From assembly GCA_905236365.1 (NCBI GenBank), contig CAJOPP010000227.1:1-9364 (forward strand): a stretch of DNA of 9,364 nucleotides, given 5' to 3'. A program made the translations under genes and the position numbers. Source of the stretch: an uncultured Lachnospiraceae bacterium (GTDB taxonomy: Bacteria; Bacillota; Clostridia; Lachnospirales; Lachnospiraceae). Positions 1 through 6,045 of the stretch are shown here, piece after piece (within the stretch, counting starts at the first letter, position 1; every line of letters starts with the position of its first letter). The notes beneath the pieces are model-generated. The model searched no databases and was not told where the DNA came from. It was given only the letters and a program-made list of their open reading frames with translations.

Positions 1-874
1 CCGCCATTGTAAAATGACCGCCGCCACCACCACCAAGAGCCTGTAATGCCTTCTGGGTAATGACACCTGCATGACAGGTCGCTGTCTCATTCCTCACGGA
101 AAATTTGTATCCACCATTGCTTACAGCATATACAACCGCAAACTCTACAACATCCAGTCCCAAAATAAAATCGGATATCATCGCAACCTGTGCACCCGGA
201 CAATCAAATGTAATCTTGGCAAATCCTACATTTTCATAAATGACGATATTTTTGATGGCTTCACCATACGCATGCAGGTCTTCGATTCCCATGTTGTTGT
301 GATACATGGCGTTCACTTTCTGATAGTCTGCATGCTTATGCAAATACGCAAACATCTCAATATCAAAATCCGTCACTCCCCGGTTAAAGGAATCGGTATC
401 CATCTTCAAACCATACAAAAGTGCCGTTGCTGTATTCGCATCCAATGTAGTTCCACTCTCCAAAAAATAACTGGCAACGATAGAGGCACAAGCCCCACAT
501 ATTCGGATATCACTATACTCATAGGAACACGGTATAAATGTGGGATGATGGTCAATGCAAGCCACTTCATCACCCGGAAAGTCTGTGAGATTGGAATTAT
601 ACTTTTGTGCATCGATCGTTACTATATAATCTGTTTCCGGCATGTCCGGCAACTCATCCATATACACTGCTTTAATTCCAAATTCTTCAACCATTCGCCG
701 TGTGCTGTTTTTATCAATTTTCCCGGTATAGCAGATTGTTGCGTCTACTCCATTTGCCTTTAAAAAAACCTGCATTCCATAGGCCGATGCCAAAGCATCC
801 GGATCCGGAAAGTTATGCATCTGCAAATAAACAGTATGACCTTTTAATAAATTGACTAATTTTTTCCACTCCAT
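1..874 (-). CDS. DHH/DHHA1 family phosphoesterase, NrnA-like (3' end cut by window edge)
   Basis: Predicted Mn-dependent phosphoesterase of the NrnA/PAP-phosphatase type, a family that degrades very short RNA oligomers or 3'-phosphoadenosine 5'-phosphate in the cytoplasm. I translated 291 codons with no stop before the left edge. The first DHH metal motif is HNFPDPDALAS (residues 20-30), a second acidic motif is TIDA near 86-89, the name-giving DHH is at 108-110 (CIDHHP), and KMDTDSF is near 157-163. The visible C-terminus reaches the glycine run and histidine (281-287) of the DHHA1 substrate-binding domain, so only about 20-40 residues should be missing. The ATG at 874-872 is preceded by a GGGGGCGGG-type ribosome binding site and by a good promoter at 917-945. 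It diverges from the spoVA genes. The family is clear. Nano-RNase and cyclic-dinucleotide activities cannot be told apart here; no extra sensory domain lies before the DHH domain, which argues against a GdpP-type protein. Confidence 0.9.
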   Translation of the reverse strand, partial: MEWKKLVNLLKGHTVYLQMHNFPDPDALASAYGMQVFLKANGVDATICYTGKIDKNSTRRMVEEFGIKAVYMDELPDMPETDYIVTIDAQKYNSNLTDFPGDEVACIDHHPTFIPCSYEYSDIRICGACASIVASYFLESGTTLDANTATALLYGLKMDTDSFNRGVTDFDIEMFAYLHKHADYQKVNAMYHNNMGIEDLHAYGEAIKNIVIYENVGFAKITFDCPGAQVAMISDFILGLDVVEFAVVYAVSNGGYKFSVRNETATCHAGVITQKALQALGGGGGGHFTMA

Positions 875-916
875 GATCCCGCCCCCTTAAATCAAAATAC
901 TACTTGCCAAGATAAT

Positions 917-945
917 ATCATACCACAAGAATCTACGATTCTCAA
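917..945 (-). promoter_or_regulatory. Vegetative (sigma-A type) promoter of the DHH gene
   Basis: Read on the minus strand, TTGAGA (945-940) and TATGAT (922-917) are separated by exactly 17 bases, and TGG just before the -10 box gives an extended -10. Transcription would start near 910, leaving a leader of about 36 bases before the ATG at 874. The spacer holds a perfect dyad, AGAATC-TAC-GATTCT (928-942), which could be an operator or may be chance. Confidence 0.7.
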
Positions 946-965
946 CATATTTAGAGGATATAATC

Positions 966-996
966 TGAATAAAAACAAATAAAGTTAACAATACTT
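966..996 (+). promoter_or_regulatory. Candidate sigma-G/sigma-F-like promoter for spoVAA-AB-AC
   Basis: TGAATA at 966-971 matches the forespore sigma -35 consensus, and AATACTT at 990-996 matches 5 of 7 bases of the sigma-G -10 consensus CATACTA, with an 18-base gap. The predicted leader is about 45-50 bases and contains a small hairpin (TCTCT at 1020-1024 with AGAGA at 1030-1034) just before the ribosome binding site. Sigma-G control is known for spoVA in Bacillus. The region is AT-rich, so a chance match is possible. Confidence 0.45.
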
Positions 997-1051
997 TAAT
1001 TATAGTGAAATATAAAAACTCTCTATTTCAGAGAATCACCGGAGGAGCATT

Positions 1052-1684
1052 ATGAATGAAACCATTTATATTAAAGCGCCACAATGCATCAATGTTAATC
1101 AACCCGATGTGACATTAAAAGATTTTCTAACCATCTATACTTCAGATGATCATTTAAAAAAACAACTGCTTGCTATCCCCTTTTATCGGTTTCCCAAAAA
1201 CAAAAAAGGACAAATTATTGTTTCCGTCCTAAAGGTAATTGAGGTCATTACAAAACAGTTTCCGGATGTATCCATCGATAATCTTGGCGAGGGCGATTTT
1301 ATCCTTTGCTATGAGCCGCTCTCCGAAAGTAAAAAAATGAAAGAGACCCTATTTACCATATTCATCTGCATGGTCGCTTTTTTTGGTGGAGGGTATGCGA
1401 TCATGGCATATAACACTGACGTAGGTGCTAAGGAACTCTTTACCTATCTGTCCATGTTTTTTTTGGGAAACGCCCAGATTGGAACCGTATATCTTGCCAT
1501 TTCCTATGCGGTCGGTCTCACCTTCGGTATGCTGTTATTTTTTAATCATCTCGGTAATAAGAAGCTTACCAATGACCCAACACCATTAGAAGTTCAGATG
1601 CGTCTTTACGAGAAAGATATCAGTACAACCATCATAAAAGATACCAGCCGCCGCAGTCAGAATTTAGAAGTAGGAGGTGAATAA
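1052..1684 (+). CDS. spoVAA: Stage V sporulation protein AA
   Basis: Subunit of the SpoVA apparatus in the inner membrane of the forespore and spore, which takes up calcium-dipicolinate during sporulation and releases it in germination. The 210-aa length fits the family (about 206 in B. subtilis). Residues 1-95 form a soluble domain. Membrane segments follow at about 99-120 and 144-166, and then the typical SpoVAA tail, with DPTPLEVQMRLYEKD at 175-189. The ATG has GGAGGAG (1041-1047) at good distance. The stop codon touches the spoVAB start, so the two are translationally coupled. SpoVAA is usually an accessory subunit rather than part of the conserved AC-AD-AE core. It was recognised from sequence character and from its two neighbours. 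Confidence 0.88.
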   Translation: MNETIYIKAPQCINVNQPDVTLKDFLTIYTSDDHLKKQLLAIPFYRFPKNKKGQIIVSVLKVIEVITKQFPDVSIDNLGEGDFILCYEPLSESKKMKETLFTIFICMVAFFGGGYAIMAYNTDVGAKELFTYLSMFFLGNAQIGTVYLAISYAVGLTFGMLLFFNHLGNKKLTNDPTPLEVQMRLYEKDISTTIIKDTSRRSQNLEVGGE

Positions 1685-2146
1685 ATGCGAAGCATTTCTT
1701 CTTATGCTCTTTTGATTATCAGTGGTTTTTCAGCAGGTTTTCTGACCGCTGCCGCTTTCGTTGCTTTTATTGCTATGTTGGGAATCTTTCCAAAAATTGC
1801 CGCAAAGACAAAAACAGGAGCCCAATGTATCCTCTACGAAAACTGTCTGATTCTGGGAGTCCTGCTCGCGACCTGTCTACAGTTTTTCCTCTCCTATACC
1901 TCCATCGGTGTACAGGAAGGTGCACTTCCATCACCTTTATTTGGAACAATCCTTCTGATTCTGATTGGCCTGTTTGGTGGTATTTATATCGGATTTTTAA
2001 TAGGTGGATTATCGGAAGTCCTCAATGTTTTTCCTATCTATGCAAGAAAGACACATATCAGTCAAAAATTTTCCTATGTCATTTTTTTCCTCGCACTCGG
2101 AAAAGGTGTCTTTACCTTTCTCCAGTTTATTCTTTTGGATGCATAA
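1685..2146 (+). CDS. spoVAB: Stage V sporulation protein AB
   Basis: Small integral membrane subunit of the SpoVA dipicolinate channel system. The 153 residues are mostly hydrophobic, with segments at about 7-33, 48-70, 84-108 and 130-150, compared with about 141 residues in B. subtilis. The N-terminal part, through GFLTAAAFVAFIAMLGIFPK, is typical of SpoVAB. The ATG follows the spoVAA stop with no gap, and its ribosome binding site AGGAGG (1672-1677) lies inside the last codons of spoVAA. A gap of 57 bases separates it from spoVAC. No catalytic residues are expected in this family. Confidence 0.87.
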   Translation: MRSISSYALLIISGFSAGFLTAAAFVAFIAMLGIFPKIAAKTKTGAQCILYENCLILGVLLATCLQFFLSYTSIGVQEGALPSPLFGTILLILIGLFGGIYIGFLIGGLSEVLNVFPIYARKTHISQKFSYVIFFLALGKGVFTFLQFILLDA

Positions 2147-2203
2147 AGAATCTTTCTTTCGGCATACTAGTTAATAAAAAAATACGTTTTAGGAGGATTC
2201 CTT

Positions 2204-2665
2204 ATGGAACAAAAAATGAGTAATGAAGAATACAACCAATACGTAGAACAAATCACCCCTACCTACAATACTTGGAAAAACTGTTTTCATGCATTTTGGA
2301 TTGGCGGTCTGATCTGTGTTATTGGAGAATTAATTTTTTCCTTCTTTCAAAATTCATTGGGAATGGGAAAAACCGATGCCGCTAGTTTTGAGTCCATGTT
2401 TCTTATTTTAATAAGCGTCATCCTGACAGGACTAAACGCTTATGGACATATTGCAAAACTGGGAGGAGCCGGTGCTTTGGTACCGATTACCGGCTTTGCC
2501 AACTCAGTAGCTGCCCCTGCCATTGAATATCAAAAAGAAGGGCAGGTATTCGGAATCGGCGTAAAGATCTTTACCATTGCCGGTCCTGTTATTTTATATG
2601 GTATCTTTACTAGTTGGATATTAGGTATTATTTACTATGCCGGTGGTTTATTGGGATGGTGGTAA
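2204..2665 (+). CDS. spoVAC: Stage V sporulation protein AC
   Basis: Core membrane subunit of the SpoVA complex. In B. subtilis, SpoVAC behaves as a mechanosensitive channel involved in dipicolinate release. Of 153 residues, 1-25 are polar; membrane segments lie at about 29-49, 62-83 and 121-148. The signature GGAGALVPITGFANSV is at 87-102, followed by PAIEYQKEG. The family also includes SpoVAEB, but the polar N-terminus with WKNC and the GFANS form favour SpoVAC. AGGAGG at 2191-2196, seven bases before the ATG at 2204, supports this start over the Met codon at 2216. In most spore formers spoVAD and spoVAE follow at once. Here a hairpin and the convergent sigF gene follow, so those partners must be elsewhere or missing. 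Confidence 0.92.
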   Translation: MEQKMSNEEYNQYVEQITPTYNTWKNCFHAFWIGGLICVIGELIFSFFQNSLGMGKTDAASFESMFLILISVILTGLNAYGHIAKLGGAGALVPITGFANSVAAPAIEYQKEGQVFGIGVKIFTIAGPVILYGIFTSWILGIIYYAGGLLGWW

Positions 2666-2700
2666 AAATATAACTGTTCAGATTCAATTCTGAACAGTTA
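2664..2700 (-). terminator. Hairpin between convergent spoVAC and sigF
   Basis: Perfect 12-bp inverted repeat, TAACTGTTCAGA (2671-2682) and TCTGAACAGTTA (2689-2700), with a 6-base loop. On the minus strand it is followed by TATTTTT, so it fits an intrinsic terminator of the spoIIA operon, starting four bases past the sigF stop. On the plus strand the following bases are CATATTAG, a poor U-tract, so it would stop spoVA transcription less well. The minus-strand T-tract overlaps the spoVAC stop codon. Confidence 0.75.
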
Positions 2701-2704
2701 CATA

Positions 2705-3418
2705 TTAGTAATGCCTTCGCATTTTTAACAAACTTCTTTTTTCTATCCGACTCACCTGAACTTGCGAAATCCCAATCAGTCCTGCGATTTCCATTTGTGT
2801 CCTGTTTTCAAAATATCTCATTCGAATGATTTGCTGTTCCACCTCATCTAACTGGTCAATCAATTCCTCGACTACCATTCGGTCTAAGACCGTTTCCTTT
2901 TCATCCTCCTCTGCAGCAATTTTATCTAATAAATAGATATCATTTCCATCATTTTGATAAATGGTTTTATGAATGGATTCCACCTCTGCATTTGCTTCTA
3001 ATGATGCAACAATTTCTTCAACATCTATTTTCAAAAGTCTTGAAAGTTCCTCCAGCTTTGGTTCCACACCTGTCTGATTTACAATCTCCTCTCTTGCTCT
3101 TTTTACTTTATATGCCGTCTCCTTTAGCGTCCTGCTGATTTTAATCATTCCATCATCCCGTAAGAAACGTTTGATCTCTCCGCTGATCATCGGAACAGCA
3201 TAAGTAGACAGTTTGACATCATAAGACAAATCAAATTTATCAATACATTTCATCAACCCGATACAACCAATCTGATACAGATCTTCTAACTCATATCCTC
3301 TTCCTACAAATCTTCTTGCCACAGCCCAGACTAGTCCTAAATTTTCTGTTACAAGCTGTTCTTTTGCGTCCTGGTTTCCTTCTTTTGCAAGCTTTAATAA
3401 CTCTAAAGTCTTGTCCAT
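2705..3418 (-). CDS. sigF: RNA polymerase sporulation sigma factor sigma-F
   Basis: First forespore-specific sigma factor. SpoIIAB holds it inactive until septation. Of 237 residues, region 2 spans about 23-95 with DLYQIGCIGLMKCIDKFD (46-63) and STYAVPMISGEIKRFLRDDG (71-90), including the core-binding and -10 recognition segments. Region 3 covers about 96-175. Region 4 ends with the -35-binding helix-turn-helix around 207-235 (GISQVQVSRIEKRSLLKMRR). The N-terminus is shorter than in B. subtilis sigma-F and lacks the extra segment of sigma-G. Position as third gene after spoIIAA and spoIIAB makes sigF rather than sigG nearly certain. AGGAGG lies before the ATG at 3418, 11 bases after spoIIAB. 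Confidence 0.96.
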   Translation of the reverse strand: MDKTLELLKLAKEGNQDAKEQLVTENLGLVWAVARRFVGRGYELEDLYQIGCIGLMKCIDKFDLSYDVKLSTYAVPMISGEIKRFLRDDGMIKISRTLKETAYKVKRAREEIVNQTGVEPKLEELSRLLKIDVEEIVASLEANAEVESIHKTIYQNDGNDIYLLDKIAAEEDEKETVLDRMVVEELIDQLDEVEQQIIRMRYFENRTQMEIAGLIGISQVQVSRIEKRSLLKMRRHY

Positions 3419-3429
3419 GACGCCTCCTG

Positions 3430-3933
3430 CTATTTTCTATTCTGATTTTCTTCCTTTGCTTTATTCTTCTGACCCATTGCATAATATTCTTCTGTCATTT
3501 TTCTTTCCTGTTTAATCACCTTTCGCATGGTAACTGTAGTTCCCTGTCCTACTGCCGATTCTACAAATAACTCATCCATAAATGCCTCCATAAACGCAAA
3601 TCCCATCCCGGAACGTTCGAGTTCCGGTTTCGAGGTATACATAGGCTCCATTGCCTTATCAATATCTGCAATTCCAATCCCGTAATCTTTTATAATTACC
3701 GTTACGGTATCTTCTACAATATACGTTTCAATTCGAATCCTTCCATCCCTGTTTTCATATCCGTGAATAATAGAATTGGTGACCGCCTCTGACACTGCTG
3801 TCTTAATATCCGCAATCTCCTCCAAGGTAGGATTGAGTCTTGACACAAACGCTGCCACTACCACTCTTGCAAAACTTTCATTTTTTGATATACTGTCAAA
3901 TTCCACTACCATCTGATTCTTAAAATGTTCCAT
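3430..3933 (-). CDS. spoIIAB: Anti-sigma-F factor, serine kinase SpoIIAB
   Basis: Binds sigma-F and blocks it, and phosphorylates SpoIIAA, forming the partner-switch of forespore activation. It has a GHKL ATPase fold: N-box EAVTNSIIHGY (49-59), G1 box DYGIGI (83-88), and an ATP lid with ELERSGMGF (104-112). NESFAR (18-23) matches the conserved N-terminal stretch holding the arginine that contacts partners in B. subtilis. The canonical protein would end near residue 140; this one has 167 residues, with a charged, low-complexity tail rich in Lys, Glu, Asn and Gln. AAAGGGGAG precedes the ATG. The gap to the spoIIAA stop is 49 bases, wider than the tight coupling seen in Bacillus. Confidence 0.96.
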   Translation of the reverse strand: MEHFKNQMVVEFDSISKNESFARVVVAAFVSRLNPTLEEIADIKTAVSEAVTNSIIHGYENRDGRIRIETYIVEDTVTVIIKDYGIGIADIDKAMEPMYTSKPELERSGMGFAFMEAFMDELFVESAVGQGTTVTMRKVIKQERKMTEEYYAMGQKNKAKEENQNRK

Positions 3934-3982
3934 ACTGACTCCCCTTTTTTAATTTGTTCTACTGATCCCTAACCCTTTTCTT

Positions 3983-4360
3983 TTACAATCTTTGTCCGAA
4001 GCGATCCCCATATTTTTGTTCAATATCCCGCAACGCTTTTGCAACATCGTCTTGTAACTTTGCCACTCGATAGAGACCGGATATTTCCAAGATTCTGGAG
4101 ATTTTTTCGTGCACTCCTACAATATACACATCTCCTTTTAAATAGCGGACTTCCCGATATCTTCCCATGATCAGTCCAATTCCGGAACTGTCCATAAAAT
4201 TCGTATGTTGATAATCAAAAATAACATCCCGTATTTTCTTTCCTGTAAAGTATCCGTCAGTCTCCTTTCGGATTTCACCTGCCGTATGATGATCCAATTC
4301 TTCCGGTAAGTGAATGATCAGTGTCTCATCTTTTACCTCTGATAATTTTGTCTGTTCCAT
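3983..4360 (-). CDS. spoIIAA: Anti-sigma-F factor antagonist SpoIIAA
   Basis: Cytoplasmic STAS-domain protein. When unphosphorylated it pulls SpoIIAB off sigma-F; SpoIIAB inactivates it by phosphorylating a serine, and SpoIIE restores it. The 125 residues form a single STAS domain. The phosphorylation motif is MDSSGIGL (56-63), with Ser58 at the same number as in B. subtilis. The length is slightly above the usual 117 or so because of a short C-terminal tail. It is first gene of the spoIIA operon. The ATG at 4360 has AAAGGA at 4376-4371, ten bases away. I searched upstream for a sigma-H promoter (the known regulator of spoIIA) and found no convincing one. Confidence 0.95.
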   Translation of the reverse strand: MEQTKLSEVKDETLIIHLPEELDHHTAGEIRKETDGYFTGKKIRDVIFDYQHTNFMDSSGIGLIMGRYREVRYLKGDVYIVGVHEKISRILEISGLYRVAKLQDDVAKALRDIEQKYGDRFGQRL

Positions 4361-4463
4361 AACATTCCATTCCTTTCTCTTTTTTAATCCTCACCCCCTA
4401 TAAGTCCATGAGGATATATCATAATTTCACGCTCCGCTTTTTGAAGCATAAATTACCATTGCA

Positions 4464-4508
4464 TAAAAAAGAAACAACAGAAATGTTGATACAAATCTGT
4501 TGTTTCTT
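4464..4508 (-). terminator. Rho-independent terminator of the queF-folC operon
   Basis: Perfect 13-bp inverted repeat (4469-4481 with 4496-4508), a 14-base loop that can fold further, and on the minus strand a run of six T (4470-4465). It lies about 55 bases past the stop of the zinc-ribbon/TPR gene and about 100 bases before spoIIAA, insulating the sporulation operon from the housekeeping operon. Confidence 0.9.
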
Positions 4509-4563
4509 CCTTCGTAACTTATCTATTTTTCGTTTGTGTTTTATTGCTGTTCTGTCTTCTTAC

Positions 4564-5880
4564 CTATTCTTCCAGGTAATCTGTTATCTCTTCCATGTGA
4601 CTACTTTCAGGATAATTTTCTTTTAAACTGATAAAGGCTGCCTTTGCCTTCTCCTCATCCTGATTACCAAGATATGCTTTGCCAAGCTGATAATAGGCTT
4701 CATCGCCTTCCCGAATCTGAAGTGCAACATTGCACATATCAATCGCTTTGGCATACTCATGATCTGTAATTGCCTTTTCAGCTTCAGCACACAAAGTCTT
4801 ATAGGCAGAGTTCGGTATATTATTCTTAATCACCTGAAATGCCTCTTTTGAATCCTGATTGCTCTTTTTCCTCTCTTCCTCTTCTTTCTCTTTCTCCGCT
4901 ATGTTTTTTTCCAAATCCGAAATCTGATCTTCCAAATCTGATATGGTCACATTCTTTCTGGAAACTTCTTCACTATATGTCAATTGCTGCTTTCTGCTTT
5001 CCTGACTTGCCATATCAAGTTTCGTCGGAAGCACAAGAAGCCAAAATGCCAGAATTCCCAAAATCAATCCTACTGAAACATAAACCAGATTAAATTTGTT
5101 ATGATTAATCTCTTGATAGGATCCGACTGACAAATCCGGATTATCAATATCCTCCAGCCCCTTTTGAACAAAGGTCTCCAATTCTGATTGGAACTGGTCT
5201 TCATCCGAATATGCAGAATCCAAATCGATTCGTTTACTGCGTTCTTTAATGTCAATAATCTCTCTTGGAGCCATTCCCATCTCTGTCAGATATTTCACAG
5301 CCAACGTATTATTCTTGTCAATCCGAAGCACCCGCTTAAGTGCTTTCTTTGCTTTATCCTGATTGCCATTATCCATATAAAGCAACGCCAACAACAAATA
5401 TCCCTTTACAAAATGAGGATAGTTTGACAATATTCTCTTTAGGTTGAGGAACGCTAAATCCTTTGTTCCCTGCTTGGCATGCTGTAATGCCTGATTAAAT
5501 TGTTTGGCCAGTTGATTTGCCTCTTCCAACTTGGCAGAATCACTCTGTACCTCTTTGATATATCGAACAGCAACGTTCCCTTCTCCCGGAAGATAGTTAC
5601 TGCTGATCACCCATTGTGTTAATCCTAAGACGGTCTCTCCCATCTCATAATAAATCAGTCCCAACAAGTTACGGGCATTAATGTTCTGCTTATTATACTT
5701 TAATGCCAAATTCAATGCGTCAATTGCACCAGTAAGATCTCTGACACTTGCTTTGTCTAATCCTAAGTTATAATAATAATTCGATGTATTATAGGCTTTT
5801 GCTAGCAGCTTATAGTTCATTCCACATTTGCTGCAGTGTCCATTGTCTAATACAGGTGCTCCACAATTCAAACACTCCAT
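4564..5880 (-). CDS. Zinc-ribbon and TPR-repeat membrane protein, function unknown
   Basis: Not a gene I recognise by name. Four cysteines, C3, C6, C16 and C19 (MECLNCG and HCSKCG), form a short zinc ribbon. TPR-like helical repeats cover about 32-205. An acidic linker leads to one strongly hydrophobic segment at about 264-286 (NLVYVSVGLILGILAFWLLV). A Lys/Glu-rich coiled coil (about 314-342) and a second TPR block (about 358-435) follow. By the positive-inside rule (KR-rich stretch before, fewer charges after) the orientation is uncertain; the metal-free reading would put the C-terminal TPRs outside. Last gene of the queF-folC operon, 12 bases after the 49-aa gene and followed by a strong terminator. 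Such architecture suggests a scaffold; any link to the neighbouring sporulation operon is only positional. A GTG start at 5889 would add three residues; the ATG is chosen from its ribosome binding site. Confidence 0.85.
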   Translation of the reverse strand: MECLNCGAPVLDNGHCSKCGMNYKLLAKAYNTSNYYYNLGLDKASVRDLTGAIDALNLALKYNKQNINARNLLGLIYYEMGETVLGLTQWVISSNYLPGEGNVAVRYIKEVQSDSAKLEEANQLAKQFNQALQHAKQGTKDLAFLNLKRILSNYPHFVKGYLLLALLYMDNGNQDKAKKALKRVLRIDKNNTLAVKYLTEMGMAPREIIDIKERSKRIDLDSAYSDEDQFQSELETFVQKGLEDIDNPDLSVGSYQEINHNKFNLVYVSVGLILGILAFWLLVLPTKLDMASQESRKQQLTYSEEVSRKNVTISDLEDQISDLEKNIAEKEKEEEERKKSNQDSKEAFQVIKNNIPNSAYKTLCAEAEKAITDHEYAKAIDMCNVALQIREGDEAYYQLGKAYLGNQDEEKAKAAFISLKENYPESSHMEEITDYLEE

Positions 5881-5885
5881 ATTAT

Positions 5886-5894
5886 TCACCGCCT
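5886..5894 (-). promoter_or_regulatory. Ribosome binding site deciding the TPR gene start
   Basis: AGGCGGTGA, one mismatch from AGGAGGTGA, ends five bases before the ATG at 5880 and overlaps the stop codon of the 49-aa gene. The alternative GTG start (5889-5887) lies within this site and would use GAGGAG at 5904-5899, nine bases away. Both are possible; the ATG seems better. Confidence 0.5.
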
Positions 5895-6042
5895 ATTTCT
5901 CCTCTTTACTATTCAATTGCTGCATCATCTCTGTTAATACATCGGTAATATCCTTTACATCGTTCTTATATATTGCATCCTCTGCCTGAGATACCTCCAG
6001 ACATGGCTTAAACTTCCTAACTTCTTCATCAAAATTAATCAT
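5893..6042 (-). CDS. Small 49-aa protein, function unknown
   Basis: A complete short frame lies between folC and the TPR gene: ATG at 6042-6040, stop TAG at 5895-5893, 49 residues. It begins MINFDEEVRKFKPCLEVSQ, and is acidic and probably mostly helical, with a single Cys at residue 14, no membrane segment and no signal peptide. AGGAG (6055-6051) sits eight bases before the ATG, inside the end of folC, and only three bases separate the folC stop from this start, so translational coupling is likely. It almost fills the space between two genes, as real small genes in operons do. I cannot assign a family. Confidence 0.75.
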   Translation of the reverse strand: MINFDEEVRKFKPCLEVSQAEDAIYKNDVKDITDVLTEMMQQLNSKEEK

Positions 6043-6045
6043 AAT

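Noticed and set aside
281..300. Repeat or CRISPR-like arrays anywhere in the window
   Set aside because: No regularly spaced direct repeats were seen on reading either strand; the glycine-codon run near 17-34 is the normal DHHA1 glycine motif.
71..763. 230-codon open frame on the plus strand
   Set aside because: Exact antisense of the DHH phosphoesterase gene, which has all family motifs in its own frame; the plus frame is rich in Cys, His and Ile and lacks a ribosome binding site.
1825..2223. 132-codon plus-strand frame overlapping spoVAB
   Set aside because: Out-of-frame shadow of spoVAB and the intergenic gap; Ser/Arg/Cys-rich composition and no ribosome binding site.
4369..4393. Possible sigma-H promoter (AGGATTA and GAAT) before spoIIAA
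   Set aside because: The boxes are 9 or 14 bases apart instead of 11-12, and transcription would begin at or after the ribosome binding site.
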